A stretch of DNA of 64,000 bases. Source: Microbacterium croceum. GTDB taxonomy: Bacteria > Actinomycetota > Actinomycetes > Actinomycetales > Microbacteriaceae. Position 1 is the first letter of the stretch; each line of letters opens with the position of its first letter. The notes below the pieces were generated by a model. The model saw only the letters and a list, made by a program, of their open reading frames with translations, did no database searches and was not told the origin of the DNA. The translations under genes and the position numbers were made by a program. The stretch lies in contig NZ_JAHWXN010000001.1 of NCBI RefSeq assembly GCF_023091245.1, positions 930,001-994,000 on the forward strand, read 5' to 3'. Positions 1-9,483 of this stretch are shown piece by piece.

Positions 1-2
1 AC

Positions 3-194
3 AAGGCATCGTTCCAGGCGTACATGGCCGGGCTCGTCGCCGAGATCGGGGCTCCCGCCGCTCTGGCCGCGCAGCTGTCGATCCTCGCCGAGGGGGCGCA
101 GAGCACCGCCGCGATCTCCGCCGACCCGCAGGTCGCGGTGCAGGCGCGCGGTGCCGCCGAGGTGCTGATCGACGCGGCGGTGTCGGCGGACTGA
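3..194 (+). CDS. TetR-family regulator, C-terminal end (partial)
   Basis: The window opens inside a reading frame that runs 63 codons to TGA at 192-194. The visible end contains an AAQLSILAEGAQSTAAI-type segment followed by QARGAAEVLIDAAV. This is the usual last-helix pattern of TetR-family ligand-binding domains, whose dimer-forming helices close with a 'leGA...A' segment and an 'A...L' helix. The DNA-binding half lies outside the window. It is followed by a 13-bp palindrome and then by the TspO-like gene on the same strand, so it may control that gene. The family call rests only on the C-terminal pattern, and no ligand can be named. Confidence 0.6.
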   Translation, partial: KASFQAYMAGLVAEIGAPAALAAQLSILAEGAQSTAAISADPQVAVQARGAAEVLIDAAVSAD

Positions 195-232
195 CGCGGG
201 CCGATTCTCGGTGCGCAGCGCGGCCGACGCAA

Positions 233-253
233 TTCGCTAGCTAAGCTAGACAA
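233..253. promoter_or_regulatory. Palindromic operator candidate upstream of tspO-like gene
   Basis: CTAGCTAAGCTAG at 237-249 is a perfect 13-bp palindrome around a central A, and the dyad resumes two bases further out (TT at 233-234, AA at 252-253). It lies in the 118-bp gap between the TetR tail and the -10-like TATCGT box at 300-305. It is the obvious candidate site for the upstream TetR protein (inference). Confidence 0.5.
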
Positions 254-312
254 TTGCCAGGCGAGAGTCAAGGCCCCTGCGACGGCGACGACCCCTCGGT
301 ATCGTCCGGGGT

Positions 313-1098
313 ATGGAGTCACAGACCAAGGGCGTCGCCCGACAGAGCCTGATCATCGCCGCGGCATCCTTCATGCTCATCGCGGCCGCCGTCGGCGCCG
401 GAGCATTCGGCGGAGCATCCGTCGACGATCTGCAAGACGGCGCACTCTCGGCACAGGGGTCGTATCTCGCTCCGGCCGGCCCCGCATTCTCGATCTGGTC
501 GCTGATCTACATCGGCCTGCTCGCGTACACGGTGTGGCAGGCGCTGCCGGCGCAACGGGCGGATGCTCGGCAGCAGGCCGTCGGCGGATGGATCGCCGCC
601 TCGATGGTGCTGAACGGTCTGTGGTTGGTGACCGCGCGGTTCCTGACGCTGTGGCTCACCGTGATCGTGATCGCGCTGCTTCTCGCGACCCTCGCCCGCA
701 TCATCGTGCTGCTCGGGCGGTTCCCCGCGAAGAACCTCGCCGACCGGATCCTCACCGACGGCGCCAACGGCCTGCACTTCGGCTGGGTGACGATCGCGAC
801 CGTGGCGAACACCGCGGCGTGGCTCACTCAGATCGCTCCGGCGGAGTGGGCGGATCAAGCGGATGTCTGGGCCGTCGCCGTGCTCGTGGTCGTGGCGGTC
901 ATCGGTGTCGCCGCGGCACTCGTCACCCGCCGCATCGCCCCGGCGCTCGCGACGGCGTGGGGCCTCGTCTGGCTCGCCGTCGGACGCTTCACCGACGCCC
1001 CGGAGAGCGTGCCGACCGGCATCGCGGCGCTCGTGGTCGCCGTCGTGCTCGTGCTGGCGGGCGCGATCGGGGTAGCCAGACGGACCTCACGTCGCTGA
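313..1098 (+). CDS. TspO/MBR-family tryptophan-rich sensory protein (long form)
   Basis: This 261-residue, strongly hydrophobic protein has about seven membrane segments. Residues around 55-70 (AGPAFSIWSLIYIGLLAY) match the 'PxxxFxxxWxxiY' helix typical of the TspO/MBR fold. The later GLHFGWVTIATVANTAAW segment is typical of the long actinobacterial members, which exceed the roughly 160 residues of canonical TspO. TspO proteins bind tetrapyrroles and related hydrophobic ligands in the membrane; the substrate here is unknown. The ATG at 313 lies 7 nt behind a -10-like TATCGT (300-305), suggesting a leaderless transcript. Possible control comes from the TetR protein upstream. Confidence 0.75.
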   Translation: MESQTKGVARQSLIIAAASFMLIAAAVGAGAFGGASVDDLQDGALSAQGSYLAPAGPAFSIWSLIYIGLLAYTVWQALPAQRADARQQAVGGWIAASMVLNGLWLVTARFLTLWLTVIVIALLLATLARIIVLLGRFPAKNLADRILTDGANGLHFGWVTIATVANTAAWLTQIAPAEWADQADVWAVAVLVVVAVIGVAAALVTRRIAPALATAWGLVWLAVGRFTDAPESVPTGIAALVVAVVLVLAGAIGVARRTSRR

Positions 1099-1129
1099 GG
1101 CACCCCTCAGGCCTCGGTATCGTGTGCGC

Positions 1130-1402
1130 ATGGCCACCGAGAAGAAGACATTCACCGCAACGATCGGCGTCGATGTGAAGGGCGAGACGTGGAGCTGCGT
1201 CGAGATCCCGGATTCGGCTGAGTTCTTCGGCACGGGGAAGACCGTCAGGGTCGACGCCCAGGTCGACGAGGTCGTGCTGGAGAACGTCGGTGCGATGCCG
1301 ACGGGAACGGGCGGTCACATGGTGTCGCTGAGCGCGAAGGTGCGTAAGGCCCTCGGCAAGGACGTCGGTGACGAGGTGCGGGTGGCCGTCACCCCGCGAT
1401 AG
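1130..1402 (+). CDS. DUF1905 domain protein
   Basis: This small soluble protein of about 90 residues has the DUF1905 pattern: an N-terminal beta strand (FTATIGVDVKGETW), a VDAQVDEV strand, then GGHMVSLSAKVRKALGKDVGDEVRVAV. The family forms a small beta barrel and its biochemical role is unknown. An upstream in-frame GTG at 1124 exists, but the ATG at 1130 is preferred because a -10-like TATCGT (1118-1123) ends exactly 6 nt before it, the leaderless spacing seen at many genes of this window. It converges on kdpE with 6 bp between the stops. Confidence 0.75.
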   Translation: MATEKKTFTATIGVDVKGETWSCVEIPDSAEFFGTGKTVRVDAQVDEVVLENVGAMPTGTGGHMVSLSAKVRKALGKDVGDEVRVAVTPR

Positions 1403-1408
1403 CGAGGC

Positions 1409-2080
1409 TCAGAGCACCAACCGGTAGCCCATCCCCGACTCGGTCAGCAGGTGCACCGGGGCACTGGGCTCCTGCTCGAGCTTCTTGCGCAGCTGTGACA
1501 TGTACAGCCGCAGGTAGCCGGAGTCGGAGACCTGCTCGCTGCCCCAGATCTCCTTCAGCAGATCCTGCCGGGTCACGAGCGCGCCGGGGTGCCGCGAGAG
1601 ATGCTCGAGCATGCGCCACTCGGTCGGCGTCAGGTGCACGCGCGAGCCCGCGCGGGTCACGGTCTTGGTGGCGAGGTCGACCAGCACATCGCCGAACGCC
1701 ACGGCCGACTCGCCACTCGCAGGGAGGGAGCGCCGCGCCAGGGCGCGCAGCCGCGCCAGCAGCTCGTCGACCTGGAACGGCTTGGTGACGAAGTCGTCGG
1801 CGCCGGCGTCGAGCGCATCGACCTTGTCGGCCGAACCGGTGCGTCCGGAGACCACGATGATGGGTACGTTCGTCCAGCCGCGCAGTGCCTGGATCACCTC
1901 GATGCCGTCAAGTCGTGGCATGCCGAGGTCGAGCATGATGAGGTCGGGGTGGGACTGCGCCGCCGCCGCGATCGCTGCCGCACCGTCGGCCGCGACCACG
2001 ACCTCGTAGCCGTGGGCGGCGAGCGTGATGCGCAGCGCGCGCACCATCTGCGGGTCGTCGTCGGCGATGAGGAGCTTCAC
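1409..2080 (-). CDS. kdpE: KdpE response regulator (OmpR family)
   Basis: This 223-residue two-component regulator controls the K+ ATPase. The receiver domain (about 1-115) has the acidic pocket DDD near the N-terminus, the phospho-acceptor Asp in LIMLDLGMP, and the Lys in VTKPF. The C-terminal winged helix (about 130-223) has the OmpR signature LTPTEWRMLEHLSRHPG and ends ESGMGYRL. The start is GTG, overlapping the kdpD stop as GTGA (2077-2080), so it is the last gene of the kdpFABCDE operon. OmpR-type regulators bind direct repeats about 11 bp apart; such repeats lie upstream of the operon at 9314-9330 and upstream of the KimA-like gene at 16334-16382. Confidence 0.95.
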   Translation of the reverse strand: MKLLIADDDPQMVRALRITLAAHGYEVVVAADGAAAIAAAAQSHPDLIMLDLGMPRLDGIEVIQALRGWTNVPIIVVSGRTGSADKVDALDAGADDFVTKPFQVDELLARLRALARRSLPASGESAVAFGDVLVDLATKTVTRAGSRVHLTPTEWRMLEHLSRHPGALVTRQDLLKEIWGSEQVSDSGYLRLYMSQLRKKLEQEPSAPVHLLTESGMGYRLVL

Positions 2081-4632
2081 TCCGTGTCCTCCCTGTGCGG
2101 ATCCGCTGCGGCCAGCGGCAGCGAGATGACCATCGTGAGTCCTCCACCCGGGGTGTCCTCGGGTGTCAGGCTACCGCCCATGCCCTCCGTGAACCCGCGC
2201 GACAGGGCGAGTCCGAGCCCCAGGCCGGTCGTGTTGTCGGTGTCGCCGAAGCGCTGGAACGGCTGGAAGATGCTGTCGCGCCGCTCGACAGGCACGCCCT
2301 CACCGCGGTCGATGATGCGGATCTCGGCGCGGTCGCCGATCGTGCTCGTCGAGATGATGACGCGTCTGTCCGGCGGCGAATGGCGATGCGCATTGGCCAG
2401 CACGTTCACCAGCACCCGCTGCAGCAGCACCGGATCGGCGAACAGCGCGGGCAGGGCGGGGTCGAGCGTCAGGTCGACGTCGCCCGGACCCAGCCCGAGC
2501 TCGTCGACGGCGGCGAGGATCGGGGACGTGGCGTCGAGCCGCTGCGCGGACACGGCGAGCACTCCGGCCTGCACGCGGCTCACGTCGAGCAGGTCGGTGA
2601 CGAGCGTCGACAGTGTCGCGAGGCTCTCGTCGGCGGTGGCGAGCAGCTCGGCGCGATCATCGGCCGAGAGCTCGTGCGCGCCGCGCAGCCCGCCGATCGC
2701 GGCGACCGCTGAGGCCAGCGGGCGGCGCAGGTCGTGGCTGAGGGCCGAAAGCAGGGCGCTGCGCACCTGGTCGGTCTCGGCGAGCGCGACCGCCTCCTTC
2801 GCGGTGGCGCGCAGGTCGGTGTGCTCGATCGCGGCCGACAGTTGGGCCACGATCGCATCGAGCAGGCGGCGTGCCGGGCCGTCGAGCGGGCCTCCGTGCA
2901 GTTCCAGCAGCGCGCGCGGTGTCGTGTCGGATGCCGAGAGCACCGGGATCGTGGTGGCTCGCCCGTCGGGCAGCGGCTCGCCGTCGCTGGCCAGCACCTC
3001 GCCGTCGGGGGAGAGCAGCCGCACCCCGCTCAGGCCGAACGCCTCGCGGGTGCGGCTGACGAGGGCGAGCACGGCGCTGTCGCCGCGCAGCACGTTGCCG
3101 GCGACCGCGGCGAGCAGTTCGGCCTCTGCCGTCGCGCGCTTGGCTGTGCGCGCCCGTCGGGCGGCCTGGTCGACGATCAGGCTCACCAGGATCGCGATGA
3201 TGACGTAGAGGGTGAGCGCCAGCGCGTGCAGCGGATGTGCGATCGTGATCGTGAACAGCGGGGCGACGAAGAGGAAGTCGAGGGTGATCCCCGAGAGCAC
3301 GGCGGCGAACACCGCGGGGCGCAGGCCGCCGATCAGCGCGACGACGACCACGAGCAGCTGGTAGGCGAGGACCTCGGCCGTGATCGACTCGGGGCTGCGG
3401 AACGTGAACATCAGCCACGACAGCAGGGGGCCGAACACGAGTGCGACCGTGAAGCCGAGCACCTGGCGCCGCCAGCCCAGTGCGCCGCCGGTGATGCGAG
3501 GGAGCGCCGCGCGACCGCCGGCCGCGGCGTGCGTCACGATGTGCACGTCGATGTCGCCGGAGCCGCGGATGATCTCGGAGCCGATGCCCGGTCCGGTGAG
3601 CGCCGCCATCATCCGGCTGCGCCTGCTCACGCCGATCACCAGCTGCGTGGCATCCGCACCCTGGGCGAACTCGACGAGGGTGCCGGGGATGTCGTCGCCG
3701 ATGATCTGGTGGAAGCTGCCGCCCAGCGACTCGACGAGCGCGCGCTGGGAGGCCAGGGCGCCGGGGGTCTCTCCGCGCAGCCCGTCCTGCGTGGAGACGT
3801 GCACCGCCAGCAGCTCGCCGCCGGCCGAACGCGCGGCGATGCGGGCGCCGCGGCGCAGCAGGGTCTCGCCCTCCGGGCCCCCGGTCAGCGCCACGACCAC
3901 GCGCTCGCGCGCCTGCCAGCTGCCCTCGATACCGTGGTCGGCGCGGTAGCTGCGCAGGGCGCTGTCGACCTCATCGGCGAGCCAGAGCAGCGCGAGCTCG
4001 CGCAGCGCGGTGAGGTTGCCCAGCCGGAAGTAGTTCGACAGCGCGGCGTCGATGCGCTCCGCGGGGTACACGAGTCCGGCGGAGAGCCGGTCGCGCAGCG
4101 ACTGCGGGGCCAGATCGACGACCTCGATCTCATCGGCCGCACGCACGACGGCATCCGGGATCGTCTCCTGCTGGGCGATCCCGGTGATCTTCTCGACCAC
4201 GGCGTTCAGCGACTCGATGTGCTGCACGTTGACGGTGGTGATGACGTCGATGCCGGCGTCGCGCAGCAGCTCGACGTCCTGCCAGCGCTTGGGATGCGCA
4301 GAGCCGGGGATGTTCGTGTGTGCGAGCTCGTCGACCAGGGCGATCTCGGGATGACGGGCGATCACCGCATCGACGTCGAGCTCGGTCAGGGTGATGCCGC
4401 GGTGGCTGTCGGAGCGACGGGGGACCTCGGGGAGTCCGATGGTCTGCGCCTGCGTCGCGGCTCTGTCGTGCGTCTCGACGATCGCGATCACGACATCGCG
4501 GCCCTCGTCGAGCAGCCGTCGGCCCTCGGCCAGCATCTCGAAGGTCTTGCCGACGCCGGGTGCGGCTCCGAGCAGCACGCGCAGACGGCCACGGCGTGCG
4601 GGCCCGTGGCTACGCGTCCGCTCTGCGCTCAT
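2077..4632 (-). CDS. kdpD: KdpD sensor histidine kinase
   Basis: This 851-residue membrane kinase senses K+ limitation and phosphorylates KdpE. Domains in order: N-terminal KdpD domain with Walker A GAAPGVGKT (about 22-30) and the VDELAHTN motif; a Usp-like domain (about 245-370); four closely spaced membrane helices (about 390-500); a GAF-like linker; HisKA with the phospho-His in LSHDLRRPLAS (about 630); and an HATPase domain with N-box NVLANAHRHS and G-boxes DRGEGV and GLGLGLAL. Length is close to the 850-900 of the family. It overlaps kdpC (ATGA at 4629-4632) and kdpE, so the operon is translationally coupled. Confidence 0.95.
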   Translation of the reverse strand: MSAERTRSHGPARRGRLRVLLGAAPGVGKTFEMLAEGRRLLDEGRDVVIAIVETHDRAATQAQTIGLPEVPRRSDSHRGITLTELDVDAVIARHPEIALVDELAHTNIPGSAHPKRWQDVELLRDAGIDVITTVNVQHIESLNAVVEKITGIAQQETIPDAVVRAADEIEVVDLAPQSLRDRLSAGLVYPAERIDAALSNYFRLGNLTALRELALLWLADEVDSALRSYRADHGIEGSWQARERVVVALTGGPEGETLLRRGARIAARSAGGELLAVHVSTQDGLRGETPGALASQRALVESLGGSFHQIIGDDIPGTLVEFAQGADATQLVIGVSRRSRMMAALTGPGIGSEIIRGSGDIDVHIVTHAAAGGRAALPRITGGALGWRRQVLGFTVALVFGPLLSWLMFTFRSPESITAEVLAYQLLVVVVALIGGLRPAVFAAVLSGITLDFLFVAPLFTITIAHPLHALALTLYVIIAILVSLIVDQAARRARTAKRATAEAELLAAVAGNVLRGDSAVLALVSRTREAFGLSGVRLLSPDGEVLASDGEPLPDGRATTIPVLSASDTTPRALLELHGGPLDGPARRLLDAIVAQLSAAIEHTDLRATAKEAVALAETDQVRSALLSALSHDLRRPLASAVAAIGGLRGAHELSADDRAELLATADESLATLSTLVTDLLDVSRVQAGVLAVSAQRLDATSPILAAVDELGLGPGDVDLTLDPALPALFADPVLLQRVLVNVLANAHRHSPPDRRVIISTSTIGDRAEIRIIDRGEGVPVERRDSIFQPFQRFGDTDNTTGLGLGLALSRGFTEGMGGSLTPEDTPGGGLTMVISLPLAAADPHREDTE

Positions 4633-5231
4633 GCACCCTCCCGCTCATCGAGCGCGAGATTGAGCTCGGCGACGTTGATGCGCTCCTCGCCGAGGAATCC
4701 CAGATCCCGCCCTTGAATCCTAGACTCCACGAGCGCCCGCACCTCGGCCTCCGGCAGGTCGCGCGCCTCCGCCACCCTGGGCACCTGCAGCAGCGCGTAG
4801 GCCACGCTGATGTGCGGGTCGAGTCCCGAGCCGGATGCCGTGACGGCGTCGGCGGGAACCTCGGACGGGTCGACCCCCTCGCGCGCGGCGATGGCCTTCT
4901 TGCGCTCCTGGATCGCGGTGACGAGGTCGGGGTTCTCCGGGCCGAGGTTGCTGCCGCCGGAGGACGTGCCGTCGTAGCCGTCGCCGGCGGCGGAGGGACG
5001 CGACTGGAAGTACTCGGGGAGTGCTTCGCCGTCGGCATCCGTGAAGGGCTGCCCGATCAGCGAGCTGCCCTTGCCGTCGGGGAGCGGCGAGCCGTTCGCC
5101 TGCCAGGGGAGCAGCAGCTGTCCGATGCCGGTGACGACCAGCGTGTAGCCGATGCCGAGCACCAGGGTGAGGATGAGCATCGCGCGCACGGCGACCCCGG
5201 TGGTGCGCAGAGCGGTACGGGTGGAGGACAT
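4629..5231 (-). CDS. kdpC: KdpC, K+-transporting ATPase subunit C
   Basis: This 200-residue single-pass membrane protein stabilises the KdpFABC complex and raises ATP affinity. One N-terminal membrane helix (about 14-36) is followed by an external domain with the family motifs GSSLIGQPFTD, YFQSRPSAA and SGSDPHIS-like SGSGLDPHISVAYA. The length is typical of KdpC (about 190-200). It begins 24 nt after the kdpB stop and overlaps kdpD by 4 nt. Confidence 0.95.
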   Translation of the reverse strand: MSSTRTALRTTGVAVRAMLILTLVLGIGYTLVVTGIGQLLLPWQANGSPLPDGKGSSLIGQPFTDADGEALPEYFQSRPSAAGDGYDGTSSGGSNLGPENPDLVTAIQERKKAIAAREGVDPSEVPADAVTASGSGLDPHISVAYALLQVPRVAEARDLPEAEVRALVESRIQGRDLGFLGEERINVAELNLALDEREGA

Positions 5232-5255
5232 GTCTGTATCTCTTTCGGATGCGGG

Positions 5256-7421
5256 TCAGAAGCCCGGGATGAGGCTGACGACGAGGTCGATGAGCTTGAT
5301 GCCGATGAACGGGGCGATCACTCCGCCGAGCCCGTAGATCAGCAGATTGCGCTGCAGGATCTGCGAGGCGCTCGCCGGGCGGTACTTCACTCCGCGCAGC
5401 GCGAGCGGGATCAGGAAGACGATGACGATCGCGTTGAAGATGATCGCGCTCGTCACCGCGGATGCCGGCGAGTGCAGCTGCATCACGTTGAGCACGGCGA
5501 GTCCGGGGAAGACGCCCATGAACATCGCGGGGATGATCGCGAAGTACTTCGCGATGTCGTTCGCGAGCGAGAAGGTCGTGAGCGCCCCGCGCGTGATCAG
5601 CAGCTGCTTGCCGATGCGCACGATGTCGATGAGCTTGGTCGGGTCGGAGTCGAGGTCGACCATGTTGCCGGCCTCCTTTGCGGCCGAGGTGCCGGTGTTC
5701 ATCGCGACGCCGACGTCGGCCTGGGCGAGGGCGGGGGCGTCGTTGGTGCCGTCGCCGGTCATCGCGACCAGGCGACCGCCCTCCTGCTCGCGGCGGATCA
5801 GCTCGAGCTTCTGCTCGGGCGTGGCCTCGGCGAGGAAGTCGTCCACTCCGGCCTCCGCGGCGATGGCCTGGGCGGTGAGCGGGTTGTCGCCCGTGATCAT
5901 CACGGTGCGGATGCCCATGCTGCGCAGCTCGTCGAACCGCTCGCGCAGCCCCTCCTTGACGATGTCCTTCAGATGCACGACGCCGAGGATGCGGCCCTCC
6001 GTGGGGGTCTTCACCGCGACGACCAGCGGGGTGCCGCCGCTCTGCGCGATGACATCCGTCCGGCTCGCGAGCTCCTCGACCACCTGGGTCCCTGAGCCTG
6101 ATGAAGGGTCCAGCCACGCTTGCACGGCGGAGCCTGCGCCCTTGCGGATCTGCGTGCCGTCGGCGAGGTCGAGTCCCGACATGCGTGTCTGCGCCGTGAA
6201 CGGCACGACCACGGCGTCCGACGGCTCGGCGACGCGGACGCCTCGCGCCGTCGCCAGCTCGACGATCGACGCGCCCTCGGGGGTGGGGTCGGCGAGCGAC
6301 GACAGAGCGGCGACCCGCAGCAGCTCGTCGGGGTCGACGCCGGGCATCTGCACCACCTCGTGGGCGCGGCGGTTGCCGTACGTGATGGTGCCGGTCTTGT
6401 CGAGCAGCAGAGTCGTCACGTCTCCGGCGGCCTCGACCGCGCGGCCCGACATCGCCAGCACATTCCGCTGCACGAGGCGGTCCATGCCGGCGATGCCGAT
6501 GGCCGACAGCAGGGCGCCGATCGTGGTCGGGATGAGGCACACGAGCAGAGCGATCAGCACCGGGATGCTGACGGGCGATGCCGCGTACGAGGCGATCGGG
6601 TTGAGGGCGAGCACGACGATCACGAACACGATCGACAGGCTCGCGAGCAGGATGTTGAGGGCGATCTCGTTGGGCGTGCGCTGGCGGCTGGCGCCCTCCA
6701 CGAGGGCGATCATGCGGTCCACGAACGTCTCGCCGGGCTTCGAGGTGATGCGCACCACGATGCGGTCGGAGAGCACACGGGTGCCGCCGGTGACGGCGCT
6801 GCGGTCGCCACCGGACTCGCGGATCACGGGGGCGCTCTCGCCGGTGATCGCGGATTCGTCGACGGTCGCGATGCCGGCGAGGATGTCCCCGTCGCCGGGG
6901 ATCAGCTCCCCCGCCTCGACGATCACGATGTCGTCGCGCTGCAGCTCGGCCGATGACACCTCGGTCGTCGCGGCGTGTTCGGCCGGGGCATCCGCCGCAC
7001 CGTCGTAGGCGGTGACGCGCCGCGCCATGGTGCTGGTACGCGTCTTGCGCAGGCTCGCCGCCTGCGCTTTGCCGCGCCCCTCGGCGACTGACTCGGCGAC
7101 GTTCGCGAACAGCACGGTCAGCCAGAGCCACACCGCGATGCCCCAGGTGAACAGCGGCGGCACGGCGGTGCCTCCGGATTCTCCGGCGCCGCCGAGGAAC
7201 GGCTCCGCGATGGCGAGCACGGTCGTGAACGCCGCGCCGACCCAGACCAGCAGCATCACGGGGTTGCGCACGAGCGATGCCGGGTTGAGCTTGCGGAGTG
7301 CGCCCGGCAGCGCCTGCGCGAGCTGGGCGAGCCCGAAGGCGCGCGCGGCCACGGCGGGCGTCGAGTCGTCCTCGGGCTCAGGGGCCGACGGGGAGTCGGT
7401 GGCGGAGGTGATGAGCGTCAT
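5256..7421 (-). CDS. kdpB: KdpB, K+-transporting P-type ATPase catalytic subunit
   Basis: This 721-residue P-type ATPase hydrolyses ATP to drive K+ uptake through KdpA. The phosphorylation motif is [14 protein letters not shown]; the actuator motif TGES is in ITGESAPV; the nucleotide domain has KGAGSAV; and the hinge is [21 protein letters not shown]. Membrane helices lie near 45-90, 250-310 and at the C-terminus. It is slightly longer than usual. Around residues 437-446 (DPSSGSGTQ) the gene contains a copy of a repeat that is intergenic elsewhere (plus strand 6086-6111), apparently an in-frame insertion in a variable loop. Only 2 nt separate it from kdpA. Confidence 0.96.
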   Translation of the reverse strand: MTLITSATDSPSAPEPEDDSTPAVAARAFGLAQLAQALPGALRKLNPASLVRNPVMLLVWVGAAFTTVLAIAEPFLGGAGESGGTAVPPLFTWGIAVWLWLTVLFANVAESVAEGRGKAQAASLRKTRTSTMARRVTAYDGAADAPAEHAATTEVSSAELQRDDIVIVEAGELIPGDGDILAGIATVDESAITGESAPVIRESGGDRSAVTGGTRVLSDRIVVRITSKPGETFVDRMIALVEGASRQRTPNEIALNILLASLSIVFVIVVLALNPIASYAASPVSIPVLIALLVCLIPTTIGALLSAIGIAGMDRLVQRNVLAMSGRAVEAAGDVTTLLLDKTGTITYGNRRAHEVVQMPGVDPDELLRVAALSSLADPTPEGASIVELATARGVRVAEPSDAVVVPFTAQTRMSGLDLADGTQIRKGAGSAVQAWLDPSSGSGTQVVEELASRTDVIAQSGGTPLVVAVKTPTEGRILGVVHLKDIVKEGLRERFDELRSMGIRTVMITGDNPLTAQAIAAEAGVDDFLAEATPEQKLELIRREQEGGRLVAMTGDGTNDAPALAQADVGVAMNTGTSAAKEAGNMVDLDSDPTKLIDIVRIGKQLLITRGALTTFSLANDIAKYFAIIPAMFMGVFPGLAVLNVMQLHSPASAVTSAIIFNAIVIVFLIPLALRGVKYRPASASQILQRNLLIYGLGGVIAPFIGIKLIDLVVSLIPGF
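6086..6111. repeat. In-frame copy of an intergenic GGGTCC..GAAGGG repeat inside kdpB
   Basis: The plus strand reads GGGTCCCTGAGCCTGATG then AAGGGTCC. It closely matches the repeat at 54872-54900 (same order GGGTCCC, GAGC, GAAGGG on one strand) between cebE and cebF, and the 3' end of moaC at 20725-20750. Here it encodes DPSSGSGT in a loop of the KdpB nucleotide-binding domain without breaking the frame. Confidence 0.55.
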
Positions 7422-7423
7422 GG

Positions 7424-9103
7424 TCAGACCAGTCCTTCAGCGAGCGGGCCCAGGGTGAGCACCGGGAAGTAGGTGAGCGCGGTGACGATGACCGTCACGG
7501 CGAGGAGGAGGCCGACGAACTGCGGCCGATGGGTGGGCAGGGTTCCGACCGTGGCCGGCACGCGTTCCTGTGCGGCGAAGGAGCCGGCCAGCGCGAGCAC
7601 CAGCACGATCGGGATGAACCGGCCGAGCAGCATCGCCACCCCGAGTGCGGTGTTGAACCAGGGTGTGTTCGCGGTGAGCCCGGCGAAGGCGGAGCCGTTG
7701 TTGTTCGCTGCCGAGGTGAAGGCGTAGAGCACCTCGCTCATGCCGTGCACGCCGGGGTTGAGGATGCTGGTCGCCTCGACGTCGGCGCGGATGCCGGGGA
7801 TCGCGAAGCTCAACGCGGTGCCGCCCAGGACGAGCGCGGGCACCACCAGGATGTAGAGGCTCGCGAGCGTGATCTCCTTCGGGCCGATCCTCTTGCCGAG
7901 GTACTCGGGGGTGCGCCCGACGAGCAGTCCGCCCACGAACACCGCGACGATCGCGAGCACCAGCATCCCGTACAGGCCGGAGCCGACGCCGCCGGGGGCG
8001 ACCTCGCCGAGCATCATGTTGAGCATCGGCATCATGCCCCCGAGCGCGGTGTACGAGTCGTGCATCGAGTTGACAGCGCCGGTGGAGGTGAGAGTGCTCG
8101 CGCTGCCGAAGAGTGTGGAGCCCAGGATGCCGAAGCGCTGCTCCTTGCCCTCCATCGCGGCGCCGGCGAGTTCCGGTGCGGTGCCGCGTCCGGCCAGCTC
8201 GAGGGCCGAGAGGGCGACTGTCGAGACCAGGAAGATCGTCGCCATGACCGCGGCGATCGCGTAGCCCTGGCGGTGGTCGCCGATCATGCGGCCGAAGGTG
8301 CGGGGCAGCGCGAACGGGATCACGAGGATCAGCAGCACCTGCAGCAGGTTGGTGAATCCGCTCGGGTTCTCGAACGGGTGTGCCGAGTTGGCGTTGAAGA
8401 ATCCGCCGCCGTTCGTACCGAGGAGCTTGATGGCCTCCTGCGAGGCGACCGGTCCGCCGGGGATCGTCTGGGTGCCGCCCGAGACCGTGGTCACATCGGT
8501 GAAGCCCGCGAAGTTCTGGATGACGCCGCCGGCGAGCAGTGCGATCGCGCCGATCACCGCAAGCGGCAGCAGGATGCGCCCGAGCCCGCGGATCAGGTCG
8601 ACCCAGAAGTTGCCGATGGTCGTGGAGCCGCGGCGGGCGAAGCCGCGCACGAGGGCGATCGCGATGGAGAGGCCGACTGCGGCGGAGACGAAGTTCTGCA
8701 CCGTGAGGCCCGCGAGCTGCACCGTGTAGCCCATGGTCTGCTCGGGGGAGTAGGACTGCCAGTTCGTGTTCGCGACGAACGATGCTGCGGTGTTGAACGC
8801 CAGCCCCTCGGGCACGGCGGGGAGCCCGAGCGACTGCGGCAGGAACGCCTGCAGTCGCTGCAGCGCGTAGACGAGCACGACGCCGGTCACCGAGAACGCC
8901 AGCACGCTGCGGGCATACGCGCGCCAGGTCTGCTCTGAGGCCGAGTCGACGCCGATGAGCCGGTAGATGCCGCGTTCGACGCGCAGGTCGCGGGCCGAGC
9001 TGAACACCCGGGCCATGTAGTCGCCGAGGGGGCGGTAGAGCAGCACGAGCACGACGACGACCGCCGTGAGCTGCAGGATTCCGAACCAGATCGTGGCGTC
9101 CAT
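7424..9103 (-). CDS. kdpA: KdpA, K+-transporting ATPase channel-like subunit
   Basis: This 559-residue subunit binds and conducts K+ and belongs to the superfamily of K+ transporters. It has about ten membrane helices and the four selectivity-filter repeats, seen as [26 protein letters not shown], the loop near [18 protein letters not shown], and [18 protein letters not shown]. Its length equals the family norm (about 557). The start ATG (9101-9103) overlaps the kdpF stop by one base (TGATG), so the small subunit and the channel are translated in tandem. Confidence 0.96.
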   Translation of the reverse strand: MDATIWFGILQLTAVVVVLVLLYRPLGDYMARVFSSARDLRVERGIYRLIGVDSASEQTWRAYARSVLAFSVTGVVLVYALQRLQAFLPQSLGLPAVPEGLAFNTAASFVANTNWQSYSPEQTMGYTVQLAGLTVQNFVSAAVGLSIAIALVRGFARRGSTTIGNFWVDLIRGLGRILLPLAVIGAIALLAGGVIQNFAGFTDVTTVSGGTQTIPGGPVASQEAIKLLGTNGGGFFNANSAHPFENPSGFTNLLQVLLILVIPFALPRTFGRMIGDHRQGYAIAAVMATIFLVSTVALSALELAGRGTAPELAGAAMEGKEQRFGILGSTLFGSASTLTSTGAVNSMHDSYTALGGMMPMLNMMLGEVAPGGVGSGLYGMLVLAIVAVFVGGLLVGRTPEYLGKRIGPKEITLASLYILVVPALVLGGTALSFAIPGIRADVEATSILNPGVHGMSEVLYAFTSAANNNGSAFAGLTANTPWFNTALGVAMLLGRFIPIVLVLALAGSFAAQERVPATVGTLPTHRPQFVGLLLAVTVIVTALTYFPVLTLGPLAEGLV

Positions 9104-9192
9104 CAGAACCTCTCCGGCGCGACGAGCGCGACCACGAGGTAGACGATGGCGGCGACGGCGAGCACGACGCCGAGGATCTCGAAGACGATCAT
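9103..9192 (-). CDS. kdpF: KdpF, small membrane subunit
   Basis: This 29-residue protein is a single membrane helix (about residues 3-24) ending APERF. KdpF is a 25-30 residue peptide that stabilises the KdpABC complex. It starts at ATG 9190-9192, sharing ATGA with the stop of the 27-residue ORF upstream, and its own stop overlaps the kdpA ATG. Position and size decide the call, since the sequence is too short for motifs. Confidence 0.88.
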   Translation of the reverse strand: MIVFEILGVVLAVAAIVYLVVALVAPERF

Positions 9193-9272
9193 CGGCGCTC
9201 CACCCCCTTCGCGATCAGCGAGACGAGGGCGAACAGCGCGAAGGTCAGCGCGAGGTAGATGATGTCGAGCAC
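9189..9272 (-). CDS. 27-residue membrane peptide at head of the kdp operon
   Basis: A GTG-started ORF of 27 codons encodes one hydrophobic helix ([18 protein letters not shown]) ending in a charged KGVERR tail. It overlaps kdpF by ATGA (9189-9192) and the pattern of coupling continues through kdpA. Similar tiny ORFs stand before kdpF in other actinobacterial kdp operons as far as I recall, but no function is known to me. It may be a second small subunit or a leader peptide. The GTG lies 7 nt behind the -10-like TTGTAT (9285-9280), so it would be the first codon of a leaderless mRNA. Confidence 0.7.
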   Translation of the reverse strand: MLDIIYLALTFALFALVSLIAKGVERR

Positions 9273-9279
9273 GGATCCG

Positions 9280-9330
9280 ATACAACTCCGCTGCGGCATC
9301 CGAGAATGCGATCCTCACGCTTCCCCTACG
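9280..9330 (-). promoter_or_regulatory. kdp promoter with KdpE-like direct repeat
   Basis: On the minus strand CGTAGG-N5-CGTGAG (9330-9314) gives two hexamers 11 bp apart, as expected for an OmpR-family dimer. The operator ends 41 nt before the GTG of the first kdp ORF, and a -10-like TTGTAT lies at 9285-9280. An almost identical operator (CGTAGG-N5-CGTGAG, 42 nt from its GTG) precedes the KimA-like gene at 16291. The rest of the gap 9331-9483 shows no other clear signal for kdp. Confidence 0.65.
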
Positions 9331-9483
9331 CCCCCGCGCGCAACGCATGCGGGTTGCTCACGGCGGCGCCTCCCCCTGGGCATCCGCCGGCCGTCGCGGT
9401 GAGGTCCGGAGTCCCCTACTTCGGGGGCTGGATGTCCTCGGATGACGACGAATAAACTCCTCGTGAATACTGGGGGTGGCTTT

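Noticed and set aside
1589..3208. Long plus-strand open frames opposite kdpE/kdpD and similar frames opposite other genes
   Set aside because: They are Arg/Ala/Gly-rich antisense shadows of well-recognised genes in high-GC DNA, with no family match.
9273..9483. Cyclic-di-AMP (ydaO) riboswitch before kdp
   Set aside because: The start codon appears to lie next to the -10 box, leaving no room for a leader, and I saw no matching conserved structure.
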